Assembly (NCBI GenBank): GCA_965199285.1
Contig: OZ240687.1
Coordinates: 868,001 to 932,000, forward strand
Reading direction: 5' to 3'
Source: CBDDGJ01 sp965199285
GTDB taxonomy: Bacteria; Pseudomonadota; Alphaproteobacteria; RS24
Length of the DNA stretch: 64,000 bases
This document shows, piece by piece, positions 36,521-46,385 of the stretch; the first letter of the stretch is position 1, and each line of letters opens with the position of its first letter. Both the position numbers and the translations under genes were made by a program. The notes beneath the pieces were generated by a model, which saw only the letters and a list, made by a program, of their open reading frames with translations, ran no database searches and had not been told where the DNA came from.

Positions 36521-38205
36521 TATAAATCATCCATAATACCGGTTAAGATTTTTTGGGTAAGCTCGGCTTCCAGCCTTTCATCCGGCTCAAATGCAAGCGC
36601 TTTGCGCCACTGATAACGCGCTTCTGTCTTGCGCTCTAATTGCCATAAAACATCGCCTAGATGCGAGGTAATTGTCGGATCGACAGGTTCTATCAGGCTT
36701 GCTTTTTCTAAATACACAAGCGCTTGGGGAAAATCGTTCAAACGATAATATGCCCAGCCCAGACTATCGACATAAGCACCATTATCAGGCTCTTGCTCAA
36801 CCGCTTTTTTAATCATCTCCAAGCCTTGCGATAAATTTACCCCCTGGTCAATCCAGCTATAGCCGAGATAATTCAAAACCGCCGGATCATCTTTTGATAA
36901 GCGAAGTGCCCTTTGCAGATCTTCCTCAGCCTCTGCCCACATATCTATACGCTCAGAGCAAATGCCGCGCATAAAATACAGGCTCCAGACCTCTTCCCCT
37001 TGCGTTTCCATAAGTGCTATAGCGCGTTGATAATAGGTAAGGGCGTTTTCAAAATCTTCCCGCTCGCGATACATATCCCCTAAATGCGCGATTAGAAAAA
37101 AATTTTCCGGCGCGCCGGTTTGGACAAAACGGGCAACCTCTATGGCTTTTTCAAAATCGCCAAGCTCTTGATAAGCATTACTGACAAGAAGCTGTGCGCT
37201 TTGATGATAGGGAGAGGTTTGATCTATCTGTCCAAAATAATAAACTGCCTTTTCCCATTTCTCCCATCTTTGCGCCATTTCACCGCGCAAGAATTTTGCT
37301 AAATGTAAATCCGGATCTAGCGAATGCGCGATTTGTGTATAGGCTTGCGCAAGATAATATTGCCTTTGATGGAGCATATCTTCTGCCAAAACCATAAACC
37401 CGCGCGCAATTATCTGCCCATTTGTAAATATATGCCGGGGTGGCGCGGTCTTGCTTTCCAAATCGGCAAGCTTGGCGCTGATCTGCGCATCAGAAGAATT
37501 ATATAAAAACCCTTGATAGACTTTTCGCGCTTCCTCCCTATTTCCGAGCCGTTCAAAAAACATTCCAAGCGATAGCGCGAAGGTTTGATATTGCATCCCC
37601 CCTAATTTTAGACTTTGCGTAAAGGTTTGCTTGGCGCGGCTGATCTGTCCTTTTTTCTCAAACAACATCGCAGCCTGCACACCCGGAACCGCCGCCAGAC
37701 GACCGTCATAAAGCATCGCCTCGATTGCCTTTATATAATCTTTCTCATCCGTTCCGACGGCAATTGCCGCATTAAATGAAGGAACCATGCTAATCCCCAC
37801 ATGTGCCTGTGGTGGCTCTTTCATATATAATTGTGCTTTTCCAAAATCTTCCTGCTTAAGCGCATAAGCCACCAAAAGGTTCCATGCCAAAACCCCTTCG
37901 GCGGTTTTCCTATTGACCAAAGCAGGGGCAAGGATAAGCGCCTTATCAATCTCACCAGCGATGAGATACGCCAGAAAACTGCGTTGTTGTAATTCAATAT
38001 CATTCGGATAGGCTGCCAGCGCTTCTTGATAATAAAGGCTTGCATTTGTGCTGTCATCCAACTGCATCGCAAACTGACCAGCCAGAAAATTGGCGGGCAA
38101 ACTATGCACTTCATACTGTCGGGGAAATTGATAAGCAATAATCGCAAGGCTTAAAAATGCAGCTCCAAGTACAAGAAGGACGTTTCTGAATGACAAGCGA
38201 AACAA
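36520..38205 (-). CDS. Tetratricopeptide repeat protein, membrane-anchored
   Basis: 561 residues. An N-terminal hydrophobic segment (about 8-26) is followed by many TPR units, clearest in the C-terminal half (DNGAYVDSLGWAYYRLNDFP and ALVYLEKASLIEPVDPTI). Such proteins precede ispE in many Alphaproteobacteria; the job is unknown but likely periplasmic scaffolding. The frame starts with TTG at 38205, six bases after AAAGG, 9 bases past the ETF-QO stop. Confidence 0.82.
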   Translation of the reverse strand: MFRLSFRNVLLVLGAAFLSLAIIAYQFPRQYEVHSLPANFLAGQFAMQLDDSTNASLYYQEALAAYPNDIELQQRSFLAYLIAGEIDKALILAPALVNRKTAEGVLAWNLLVAYALKQEDFGKAQLYMKEPPQAHVGISMVPSFNAAIAVGTDEKDYIKAIEAMLYDGRLAAVPGVQAAMLFEKKGQISRAKQTFTQSLKLGGMQYQTFALSLGMFFERLGNREEARKVYQGFLYNSSDAQISAKLADLESKTAPPRHIFTNGQIIARGFMVLAEDMLHQRQYYLAQAYTQIAHSLDPDLHLAKFLRGEMAQRWEKWEKAVYYFGQIDQTSPYHQSAQLLVSNAYQELGDFEKAIEVARFVQTGAPENFFLIAHLGDMYREREDFENALTYYQRAIALMETQGEEVWSLYFMRGICSERIDMWAEAEEDLQRALRLSKDDPAVLNYLGYSWIDQGVNLSQGLEMIKKAVEQEPDNGAYVDSLGWAYYRLNDFPQALVYLEKASLIEPVDPTITSHLGDVLWQLERKTEARYQWRKALAFEPDERLEAELTQKILTGIMDDL

Positions 38206-38214
38206 AGCACACCT

Positions 38215-39927
38215 TTACATATTCGGATAATTGGGGCCACCAGCCCCTTCCGGGACAACCCAGTTTATATTCTGGCTCGGATCTTTAATATCACAGGTTT
38301 TACAATGCACACAATTTTGTGCATTAATTTGCAAATGCGGGTTTCTACCATCTTCATCGCGGATAATTTCATAAACGCCGGCCGGACAAAAGCGTTGCGC
38401 CGGTTCATCATAATCTGCCAGATTAACCTTAACCGGAACAGACTCATCGCCCAAAGTAAGATGCGGCGGCTGGTCTTCTTCATGATTGGTGGCCGATAAA
38501 AACACCGAAGATAATTTATCAAATGACACCACCCCATCCGGCTTGGGATAATCAATCGGCTTTGCCTTATCTGCTTTTTTCAAGGTCGCATAATCCGGCT
38601 TGCCATGTGACAGGCTCGGCAGACCAAAGCCAAAAAGAGTTTGCATCCACATTTCCACACCACCAATCATCGTTCCCAAAACCGTACCAAATTTTGACAA
38701 AAGCGGTTTTACATTGCGAATCTTTTTAAGCTCTTTGGCGACCCGACTATGATCATATGCTTGCTGATAGGCGGCAAGCTCATCACCAGAGCGGCCTGCT
38801 TGGATCGCTTCAAACGCGGCTTCCGCTGCCATAATGCCGGTTTCCATCGCATTATGACTGCCCTTAATACGGGGCACATTCACGAAACCCGCCGCACACC
38901 CGATCAGAGCCCCACCAGGAAATGATAATTTGGGCACAGACTGATATCCGCCTTCGGTAATCGCCCGCGCGCCATAAGAAACGCGCTTACCCCCCTCAAG
39001 CACGGGCCGAATAAGCGGGTGCATTTTGAAACGTTGAAACTCATCATAAGGCGATAAATGCGGGTTTTGATAATTAAGATGGGTCACAAACCCGATCGAC
39101 ACATAATTATCACCAAAATGATACATAAATGACCCACCGCCGGTTTTATTATCCAGCGGCCAACCTAGCGTATGCTGAGCATAGCCGGGGCGATGTTTAT
39201 CAGGATCAATCTGCCATAATTCTTTAATGCCGATGCCGAATTTCTGATAGTCACAATCCTTATCCAATTCAAAATGCGCGATAGCCGCTTTCGATAGTGA
39301 ACCCCTCACCCCTTCTGCAAAAAGCGTATATTTAGCATGTAGTTCCATGCCTGGCATCCAGCCATCTTTTTTCTCACCGGTTTTGGAAACACCCATATCG
39401 CCTGTTGCAACACCTTTGACCGCACCGCTTTCATCAAACAGAATTTCTGCCGCCGCAAAACCGGGATAAATTTCGACCCCCAGCGCTTCTGCCTGTTCGC
39501 CCAACCAGCGTGCAACATTGCCGAGGCTAGCAATATAATTGCCGTGATTTTTCATCAATGGTGGCAATATGATATTTGGCAAGGGCAAAGCACCGGCCGG
39601 CCCCAGCACATAAAAGCGATCCATCGTCACTTCATTTTCCAAAGGCGCGCCGCGTTCCCGCCAATCGGGAAACAAACGGTCTATCCCGACCGGATCAATG
39701 ACCGCGCCCGACAAAATATGCGCGCCAATTTCTGAGCCTTTTTCCAAGACACAAACTGAAATATCCTGCTCCGCTTCGGCCGCTTGTTGTTTAAGGCGAA
39801 TGGCGGCACTCAAACCGGCCGGCCCGCCGCCAATAATCACCACATCATATTCCATCGCTTCACGCTGTGTCACATCGAGCGCCCATCCCTGCCGGACATT
39901 TACTTGATTTACAGGCAATTCAGTCAT
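38215..39927 (-). CDS. Electron transfer flavoprotein-ubiquinone oxidoreductase
   Basis: 570 residues from ATG 39927 behind GAGAAGAGAG. It passes electrons from ETF to ubiquinone at the inner membrane. FAD site VVIIGGGPAGLSAAIRL near residue 30, GCAAGFVNVPRIKGSHNAM near 347, and the [4Fe-4S] Cys in CPAGVYEI and NCVHCKTCDIKDP near the C-terminus are visible. First gene of a three-gene operon. Confidence 0.95.
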   Translation of the reverse strand: MTELPVNQVNVRQGWALDVTQREAMEYDVVIIGGGPAGLSAAIRLKQQAAEAEQDISVCVLEKGSEIGAHILSGAVIDPVGIDRLFPDWRERGAPLENEVTMDRFYVLGPAGALPLPNIILPPLMKNHGNYIASLGNVARWLGEQAEALGVEIYPGFAAAEILFDESGAVKGVATGDMGVSKTGEKKDGWMPGMELHAKYTLFAEGVRGSLSKAAIAHFELDKDCDYQKFGIGIKELWQIDPDKHRPGYAQHTLGWPLDNKTGGGSFMYHFGDNYVSIGFVTHLNYQNPHLSPYDEFQRFKMHPLIRPVLEGGKRVSYGARAITEGGYQSVPKLSFPGGALIGCAAGFVNVPRIKGSHNAMETGIMAAEAAFEAIQAGRSGDELAAYQQAYDHSRVAKELKKIRNVKPLLSKFGTVLGTMIGGVEMWMQTLFGFGLPSLSHGKPDYATLKKADKAKPIDYPKPDGVVSFDKLSSVFLSATNHEEDQPPHLTLGDESVPVKVNLADYDEPAQRFCPAGVYEIIRDEDGRNPHLQINAQNCVHCKTCDIKDPSQNINWVVPEGAGGPNYPNM

Positions 39928-40042
39928 CTCTCTTCTCTCCATTTTGAATCAACAATAGTTTAGCCCATAAAGCCAAAACTGCAATGCCTCATATACAGAA
40001 TAATCACTTTATCCGGCGCGAAAAACACTTTATATTTGCGTG

Positions 40043-40849
40043 ATGCAATCTTTAACGCAAGCAGAGGTCATAAAAGCCCTTCATTTTCAAATAGATATGG
40101 GCGTAGATGAAGCATTGTCGGAAACACCGATTCGGCATTATCAGGCATCAGATGCGCCTCACATTGTTACAAATGCCACCCCCATACCAGCAGAACGAAC
40201 CCAGCGCGCAGAAAATATTGCAAGGCCGGATATTACCCCGCCACTATCTGCCGAGACGGCAATCCCTGAGGTTAAGGCAACAACGCTAGGAGCACTCGAG
40301 GCTGAATTACAGGCCTATGCGGGCTGCAATTTGAAGAAAACTGCTAAAAACACTGTGTTTAGCGATGGGATTGCGACAAGCAAGATCATGCTGGTGGGAG
40401 AAGCGCCTGGCCGTGATGAGGATCGGATGGGCAAACCATTTGTTGGCCGAAGCGGTCAACTGCTTGATAATATGTTGCACCATATCGGGCTTACGCGGCA
40501 CGAAAATATTTATATCAGCAATATTATTCCTTGGCGGCCACCTGGCAACCGCAACCCAAGCGCCGATGAAATTGCCCAATGTCTTCCCTTTATCACCCGC
40601 CATATTGAAATTGTCGCACCCGAAATTCTTTTACTGGTTGGTGGTGTCTCGGCTAAAACATTATTGCAAAGCACACAAGGCATTACGAAATTGCGGGGCA
40701 AATGGCAAAACGTTGAGATTGCCGGGCGCGCCATCCCTGCCTTACCCTTACTACACCCCGCCTATCTTTTACGCGCGCCAGATCAGAAGGCAAAAATGTG
40801 GTCTGATCTATGCTTATTGGCAAAAAAATTGCATGAGGATAAACCATAA
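40043..40849 (+). CDS. Uracil-DNA glycosylase, family 4-like
   Basis: 268 residues. The catalytic region LVGEAPGRDEDRMGKPFVG near residue 118 and the C-terminal LLHPAYLLR fit family 4 enzymes that remove uracil from DNA. The first ~80 residues are variable. The usual paired CxxC of the iron-sulfur site before it reads GCNLKKTAKN, with one Cys only; another Cys is in AQCLPF. It is the alphaproteobacterial type. Its stop shares a base with the next start. Confidence 0.85.
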   Translation: MQSLTQAEVIKALHFQIDMGVDEALSETPIRHYQASDAPHIVTNATPIPAERTQRAENIARPDITPPLSAETAIPEVKATTLGALEAELQAYAGCNLKKTAKNTVFSDGIATSKIMLVGEAPGRDEDRMGKPFVGRSGQLLDNMLHHIGLTRHENIYISNIIPWRPPGNRNPSADEIAQCLPFITRHIEIVAPEILLLVGGVSAKTLLQSTQGITKLRGKWQNVEIAGRAIPALPLLHPAYLLRAPDQKAKMWSDLCLLAKKLHEDKP

Positions 40850-42693
40850 TGGAGCGGTCACCCTTATTTATTCGTGGTTTTTTGGCCCTTATTTTACTGT
40901 CTGCAATTCTGCCTTTCACCGCGATAGCGGGCATTCAACCACCGCTTGCGCGGCCAGCTTATACCCCGCCCCCCAAACCGACAGATTGGGAATTATATGA
41001 ACAAGTCTTTAGCCTACAAATGGCAGGCAAATGGCGACAGGCGGATCGCATTCTTAAAAAAATAGATAATGATATTTTAATGGGGCATGTTTTCTATCAA
41101 CGCTATATGCACCCAACCAAATATCGAGCCAGCTGGAAAGAGTTACGCAACTGGCTGCACCAATATGCCGATCATCCCAATGCTTGGGCTGTCTATAAGC
41201 TCGCAAAATCGCGCAAGCCATATAGAGCCCGTATGCCGCAAAAGCCACCCGCACGAATCTTTCATAACCAAACCGTTTCTTCACAAAGCAACTTATTTCA
41301 AACCAGAACAGCCCGCCACATACGCAATCATGTCAACAGCCTTATTAAACGAGAACGCCCCACTCAGGCGCTGCAATATATTTCTGCCCGTAGTCGCAAG
41401 AAAAGATTAAGCACCGCAGAATTTGACTATTTGCAAGCGCGCATTTCGCGTAGCTATTATGTCGAACAAAAATTTGAAAAAGCATTAACGATTGCGCAAA
41501 AGGCAGCCGCGCGTCACCGTCTGCATGTCCCTTTAAGCGATTGGTATGCCGGGCTTGCCGCTTGGCGGCTTGGAAAATTTGCAACCGCAGCTCCTCATTT
41601 TATGGCGCTGGCCGATCACCCCACCGCCAGCAATAGCCTAAAAGCAACCGGTGCTTTTTGGGCATCGCGTAGCTTACGGCAACTAGATCGGCTTGCTGAG
41701 GCTGAAAACTTTTTAATCAAAACCACGCAATTAGGGGTTAATTTTTATAGCCTATTGGCAATGCAGCAATTAAGCGGGCAAAGTTATATTGAATGGGTAA
41801 AAGTTGAAAGCGCCGATCATATGCTGATTGAAAGCCACCCGGCTGTGCAGCGTAGCTATGCGCTGGAATATTCTGGCCAGCACGAACGGGCGGAGCTCGA
41901 GCTTCTCTATTTGCAAGAGCGCTTAACCGATGATGAGGCACGGATTGTTTTAGGCCTTGCGCGCCATCTTAATTTCCCTGCCCTTGAGATGACCTTAGGA
42001 GAAAGGCTGGCCAAAAGAGAAAAGCAGGTAAAAACAGGCGCGCAAGAAAATAAGCTCGCCCCCTCTTATACACTTGCGACGGCCTTATACCCATCCCTTG
42101 CGCCTGAGCTGCATGATTTCCTATTGCTGGATCGCGCCCTGATTTATGCGCTTATTAGACAAGAGAGCCGGTTTATGAACCATGCAAAATCACGCGCCGG
42201 CGCGCGCGGGTTAATGCAGCTCATGCCACGTACCGCCGCATTTATTTCTGGCGATCGCCGTCTGGCGCGCCGTTCCGGGCGCAATCAGCTATTAGATAGG
42301 GAGGTAAATCTTGAGCTTGGGCAGCAATATTTAGCGCTTTTATTAAGCGATGAATATTTTAACGGCAATCTCATTTATGCGCTGGCAAGTTATAATGCCG
42401 GCCCCGGGAATTTACGCCGATGGCGCAAAGAATTGGCCGATGTAAATGATCCGCTTCTGTTTATCGAAAGCATTGGAATTACTGAAACCAGACTTTACGT
42501 CAAAAATGTTTTGCGTAATCTATGGATTTATCGTGATCAGCTTCACCAAGACAATAATAGTCAGCGCATTTTGGCAGCCCATAGCTGGCCACGCTATATC
42601 GCGCAAGATATTGCCGAAGATATACAAGAAAAAACCGCAAGCAATCAGCACACGCCGAAACGCCAAAATATAGTTAGCACTGTAAAGCGATAA
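40849..42693 (+). CDS. Soluble lytic murein transglycosylase (Slt70-like)
   Basis: 614 residues with a signal peptide (cleavage near AIAGIQ, residue 27). A long helical superhelix domain is followed by the SLT catalytic domain: ALIRQESRFMNHAKSRAGARG near residue 434 with the catalytic Glu, LMQLMPRTA, and ALASYNAGPGN near 507. It cleaves peptidoglycan in the periplasm. Confidence 0.92.
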   Translation: MERSPLFIRGFLALILLSAILPFTAIAGIQPPLARPAYTPPPKPTDWELYEQVFSLQMAGKWRQADRILKKIDNDILMGHVFYQRYMHPTKYRASWKELRNWLHQYADHPNAWAVYKLAKSRKPYRARMPQKPPARIFHNQTVSSQSNLFQTRTARHIRNHVNSLIKRERPTQALQYISARSRKKRLSTAEFDYLQARISRSYYVEQKFEKALTIAQKAAARHRLHVPLSDWYAGLAAWRLGKFATAAPHFMALADHPTASNSLKATGAFWASRSLRQLDRLAEAENFLIKTTQLGVNFYSLLAMQQLSGQSYIEWVKVESADHMLIESHPAVQRSYALEYSGQHERAELELLYLQERLTDDEARIVLGLARHLNFPALEMTLGERLAKREKQVKTGAQENKLAPSYTLATALYPSLAPELHDFLLLDRALIYALIRQESRFMNHAKSRAGARGLMQLMPRTAAFISGDRRLARRSGRNQLLDREVNLELGQQYLALLLSDEYFNGNLIYALASYNAGPGNLRRWRKELADVNDPLLFIESIGITETRLYVKNVLRNLWIYRDQLHQDNNSQRILAAHSWPRYIAQDIAEDIQEKTASNQHTPKRQNIVSTVKR

Positions 42694-42863
42694 TCACTTT
42701 ATTAAGTTGATACACTAAAAAGCAGATAATCGCGTCTCTATTTCCATAATTTATTTCCCTCACGGCAATCGCTTACGCGAAGGATCGTTTTATATATAAA
42801 GAGATGTGGGATATTTAGTGATATAAGGAGATATATCGGGATAAAAGACCAGAAAATGATTAT

Positions 42864-44150
42864 CTAATAACGATAATGTTCGGGCTTAAACGGGCCTTGT
42901 TGTGAAATGCCCAAATAATCGGCCTGCTCATCGCTAAGCGTGGTCAGCTTAGCGCCAAGCCGCCCAAGATGTAATTGCGCCACTTTTTCATCCAAATGTT
43001 TGGGCAATACATAAACCTGCCGCTCATATGTTGCGTGATTATTCCATAAATCAATTTGTGCCAGCACCTGATTGGTAAAGGACGCACTCATCACAAAGCT
43101 AGGGTGACCGGTGGCACACCCCAAATTGAGAAGCCGCCCTTCTGCCAATAAAATAATCCGCTTGCCATCGGCAAATTCCACCTCATCGACTTGTGGCTTG
43201 ACATTATGCCATTGCAAATTATGCAGCGCCGCCACCTGAATCTCACTATCAAAATGGCCAATATTACCAACAATCGCCCGATCTTTCATCACCCGCATAT
43301 GTTCGAGCGTGATGACATCCTTATTGCCGGTGGCAGTGATAAAAATATCACCCACCGCCGCCACCTCTTCCATTGTGGTCACTTCATAGCCTTCCATCGC
43401 CGCCTGCAGCGCGCAAATCGGGTCAATTTCTGTCACCATCACCCGCGCGCCCTGACTACGCAAGCTTTCGGCAGAGCCTTTGCCGACATCGCCAAAGCCG
43501 CAAACCACGGCGATTTTACCGGCAATCATCACATCGGTGGCACGTTTCACTCCATCAACAAGGCTTTCGCGGCAGCCATAAAGATTATCAAATTTGGATT
43601 TGGTCACGCTGTCATTGACATTAATCGCCGGAATTTTAAGCGTCCCCTGTTTTGCCATTTCATAAAGCCGCAATACGCCGGTTGTGGTTTCTTCCGATAC
43701 GCCGCGCACATCTTCAAGCAGCTGCGGATATTTTTCATGCATGATTTGAGTTAAATCGCCACCATCATCAAGCAGAATATTTGGTGTCCACCCATCGGGG
43801 CCAGTGATGGTTTGCTCCACGCACCACCAATATTCCTCTTCGGTTTCCCCTTTCCACGCAAAGACCGGAATATTGGCGGCAGCAATCGCGGCCGCCGCGT
43901 GGTCTTGGGTGGAAAAAATATTGCAAGACGACCAGCGCACCTCAGCACCAAGACTAATCAGCGTTTCGATTAAAACCGCGGTTTGGATGGTCATATGCAA
44001 ACAGCCCGTAATCCGCGCCCCTGCCAGAGGGTTTTTGCCAGCATATTCATCCCGCAATGCCATCAGTCCGGGCATCTCGGTTTCAGCGATTGAAATTTCA
44101 CGCCTGCCCCATTCGGCAAGCTCAATATCAGCGACCTTATAATCAGACAT
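42864..44150 (-). CDS. ahcY: Adenosylhomocysteinase
   Basis: 428 residues. The NAD site is VCGFGDVGKGSAESLR near residue 215; the active segment TGCLHMTIQTAVLIETL near 48 and EKYPQLLEDVRGVSEETTTG near 133 fit. It splits S-adenosylhomocysteine after methyl transfer. The C-terminus FKPEHYRY is the family end. A TTGACA-17-TAGATA promoter lies upstream. Confidence 0.95.
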   Translation of the reverse strand: MSDYKVADIELAEWGRREISIAETEMPGLMALRDEYAGKNPLAGARITGCLHMTIQTAVLIETLISLGAEVRWSSCNIFSTQDHAAAAIAAANIPVFAWKGETEEEYWWCVEQTITGPDGWTPNILLDDGGDLTQIMHEKYPQLLEDVRGVSEETTTGVLRLYEMAKQGTLKIPAINVNDSVTKSKFDNLYGCRESLVDGVKRATDVMIAGKIAVVCGFGDVGKGSAESLRSQGARVMVTEIDPICALQAAMEGYEVTTMEEVAAVGDIFITATGNKDVITLEHMRVMKDRAIVGNIGHFDSEIQVAALHNLQWHNVKPQVDEVEFADGKRIILLAEGRLLNLGCATGHPSFVMSASFTNQVLAQIDLWNNHATYERQVYVLPKHLDEKVAQLHLGRLGAKLTTLSDEQADYLGISQQGPFKPEHYRY

Positions 44151-44242
44151 TGGGTTTCCTCTCTATAATAGAATTGTCTTTTCTTGACGCGTTTTTATCA
44201 GTCTTGGCAAGAATTTGCAATGGCAATATAAGGATTTCTTTA

Positions 44243-44271
44243 TATCTATTTTCTCATTATACTATTGTCAA
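44243..44271 (-). promoter_or_regulatory. Candidate ahcY promoter
   Basis: Minus strand: TTGACA at 44271-44266 and TAGATA at 44248-44243, 17 bases apart, with the ahcY start about 93 bases further. I saw no SAH riboswitch shape in the leader. Confidence 0.5.
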
Positions 44272-44285
44272 TGGGAGCTAATGGC

Positions 44286-44314
44286 TTGATTGCAGCGTGA
44301 TAGTTTCCTATAGT
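44286..44314 (+). promoter_or_regulatory. Candidate promoter for the NTF2-like gene and znuCB
   Basis: TTGATT at 44286-44291 and TATAGT at 44309-44314 with 17 bases between. It is followed by a palindrome near the expected start of transcription. Confidence 0.5.
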
Positions 44315-44328
44315 TAAAAAAATGATGG

Positions 44329-44345
44329 TCATTATAATATAATGA
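44329..44345. promoter_or_regulatory. AT-rich palindrome, possible Zur operator
   Basis: TCATTAT (44329-44335) and ATAATGA (44339-44345) form a perfect inverted repeat around AAT. It lies 15-31 bases past the -10 box of the operon that holds znuCB, the place where a repressor would block initiation. Zur binding is a guess from position and AT-rich symmetry. Confidence 0.4.
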
Positions 44346-44359
44346 AGAGAGGGATATTT

Positions 44360-44749
44360 ATGTCTGCATTGAAAGAAAAATGGGAAGAGGTCATGCGTAA
44401 AGGTGGCGGTGAGTATCTTCACAATATTCTGGCTGAAAATGCGGTGTTTCACTCGCCACTTGTGCATACGCCACAAGCAGGGCGCGAAAAGGCATATCAA
44501 TATCTTAATGCTGCCTCCAAAACATTTGAAAATACGGGCTTTCAATATGTTCGTGAGATTATTGATGGCAAGCAAATCATGCTAGAATTTGTCGCTGAGA
44601 TTGATGGTATTCATATTAACGGGATTGATATTATCGCTTGGAATGATGAGGGTAAAATCAGCGATTTCAAAGTATTTATCCGCCCCTTAAAAGCGATTAA
44701 CATGATTTCCGGCAAAATGGCCGAACAGCTTGAAAAGCTATCTGAATAA
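44360..44749 (+). CDS. NTF2/SnoaL-like domain protein
   Basis: 129 residues from the ATG at 44360 (ribosome site GAGAGGGA); a start at 44342 is in frame. The pattern of a helical start, then HSPLVHTPQAGREKAYQYLNAA and a sheet-rich half with GIDIIAWNDEGKISDFKVFIRPLKA, is that of the SnoaL/NTF2 fold. No function is known. It touches the znuC start directly, so it probably shares the zinc operon. Confidence 0.7.
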   Translation: MSALKEKWEEVMRKGGGEYLHNILAENAVFHSPLVHTPQAGREKAYQYLNAASKTFENTGFQYVREIIDGKQIMLEFVAEIDGIHINGIDIIAWNDEGKISDFKVFIRPLKAINMISGKMAEQLEKLSE

Positions 44750-45469
44750 ATGTCGCATAATCCACTCATTAAGGCGCATGATTTATGCGTGACGCGCAAT
44801 GGCAAAATCATTCTCGATCATGTGAGCCTAGAAATTGAGAGAGATGATTTCATCACCCTGATTGGGCCAAATGGCGCTGGCAAATCTATGCTCTTAAAAG
44901 CTCTATTGGGGCTTTATCAGCCCGACAAGGGACGCGTTGAAAAAGCGCCCGATTTGCGCGTGGGCTATGTGCCAGACCGCCTCACCACCGAGATGAATAT
45001 GCCGCTTAGCGTTTCGCGATTTTTGCAGCTCAACCGACGTGGCGACGATTTGGCGCGCATTATTGAAGATACCCAAATCGCAGACCTCCTGTCGCGCCCG
45101 CTTGATACGCTTTCGGGCGGTGAACGCCAGCGCGTTTTATTGGCGCGTGCGCTTTTGGGAAATCCAGATTTACTTATTCTCGATGAACCCGCCCAAAGCC
45201 TTGATATAAATGGGCAGATTTACTTTTATGAGCTTTTGCAAAAAATTTATAATGAGCAAAATATCAGCATTCTCATTGTCTCGCATGACCTTAATCTGGT
45301 GATGGCGGCAACCCGCAAAGTGGTCTGCCTCTATCATCATATTTGCTGCACCGGCACGCCGCAAAGCGTCGCCCAAAATCCAGAATTTATCGCTCTTTTT
45401 GGAGAGGATATGGCGCGGGTGACCGCTTTTTATCCGCATCATCATGATCATCATCACGACCATAATTAA
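44750..45469 (+). CDS. znuC: Zinc ABC transporter ATP-binding protein
   Basis: 239 residues. Walker A GPNGAGKSM near residue 39, signature LSGGERQRVLLARAL near 121, Walker B LLILDEPAQ near 141 and VSHDLN near 178. The C-terminus is His-rich (HHHDHHHDHN), which fits a zinc role. With ZnuB it imports zinc; no binding protein ZnuA is encoded nearby. Confidence 0.88.
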   Translation: MSHNPLIKAHDLCVTRNGKIILDHVSLEIERDDFITLIGPNGAGKSMLLKALLGLYQPDKGRVEKAPDLRVGYVPDRLTTEMNMPLSVSRFLQLNRRGDDLARIIEDTQIADLLSRPLDTLSGGERQRVLLARALLGNPDLLILDEPAQSLDINGQIYFYELLQKIYNEQNISILIVSHDLNLVMAATRKVVCLYHHICCTGTPQSVAQNPEFIALFGEDMARVTAFYPHHHDHHHDHN

Positions 45470-45482
45470 AGGAGACCGTTAA

Positions 45483-46385
45483 ATGCAGGTTGATCCTCCC
45501 CTTATGGCTGGCATGGCCTTGGCATTGATTTGCGGACCGCTTGGCTGTTTTGTGGTGTGGCGGCGAATGGCTTATTTTGGCGATGGGCTAGCACATAGCG
45601 GTCTATTAGGGGTGGCGCTCGCTTTTTTATTAGGATTATCGCACCAGCTTGGTATTTTGCTGGTAGGCGTTTTATTCGCCATTCTGCTCAGCTGGTTACA
45701 AGCCCGTAAATTACTTTCAACCGATACTCTGGTAGGGATTGCGGCGCATGCGACATTATCTTTTGGGGTGATTGCCATGCTGTTGCTCGGCAGCAGCCAA
45801 ACCGATATTCATGCGCTTTTGCTTGGGAAAATTAACGATATTTCACAAACCAATGCGACGGTTTTAGCGGTTGGCACGGCAGGCGCGCTGGCGGTTATCG
45901 CCTTCTTTTGGGACCGGCTTATTTTAACCACAATGAGTGAGGATATTGCCCGCGCCGAAGGCTTATCTGTATCAACTTATAATTTTATTTTAATGCTCTT
46001 AATGGCTTTGACCGTAGCCCTATCAATTCAGATGGTTGGGGTGTTGCTTATTACATCCTTGCTGATTTTACCGGCAGCCTGTGCCCGCTTATTTGCGAAA
46101 AGTCCGGAGCAAATGGCAGTAAGCGCAATTTTAATCGCCGCGATTGGGATTTTTGTCGGCCTTCAGGCAAGTGATATGTTCGCCGATAACATGCTGGCAC
46201 ATGCCGAGCATTATGACGCGGGTGAACATGCGGGAGAAGATGACAAAGATGGACATGCCATAAATGAACATAACAGGCACCATCACCCGCCTGCCATAGC
46301 GGGGCCCTTAATTGTCGCCATACTTACCATTTTATTTTTCGTAAGCGCAATTTTGCGGATATTGATGAAACCGCGCGGGGCGTAA
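45483..46385 (+). CDS. znuB: Zinc ABC transporter permease
   Basis: 300 residues, ABC-3 family permease with about eight helices. WRRMAYFGDGLAHSGLLGVAL near residue 26 and LVGIAAHATLSFG near 82 are typical. Between the last two helices there is a His/Asp-rich loop at about residues 236-264 (AEHYDAGEHAGEDD, then HNRHHHPP), unusual in the family. AGGAG precedes the ATG; 13 bases follow znuC. Confidence 0.88.
   Translation: MQVDPPLMAGMALALICGPLGCFVVWRRMAYFGDGLAHSGLLGVALAFLLGLSHQLGILLVGVLFAILLSWLQARKLLSTDTLVGIAAHATLSFGVIAMLLLGSSQTDIHALLLGKINDISQTNATVLAVGTAGALAVIAFFWDRLILTTMSEDIARAEGLSVSTYNFILMLLMALTVALSIQMVGVLLITSLLILPAACARLFAKSPEQMAVSAILIAAIGIFVGLQASDMFADNMLAHAEHYDAGEHAGEDDKDGHAINEHNRHHHPPAIAGPLIVAILTILFFVSAILRILMKPRGA

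Noticed and set aside
42694..42863. Spacer between the lytic transglycosylase and ahcY genes
   Set aside because: 170 bases between convergent genes without an ORF, good terminator or RNA shape that I could support.
44151..44242. SAH riboswitch before ahcY
   Set aside because: The leader is AT-rich and I see no fitting stems or conserved core.
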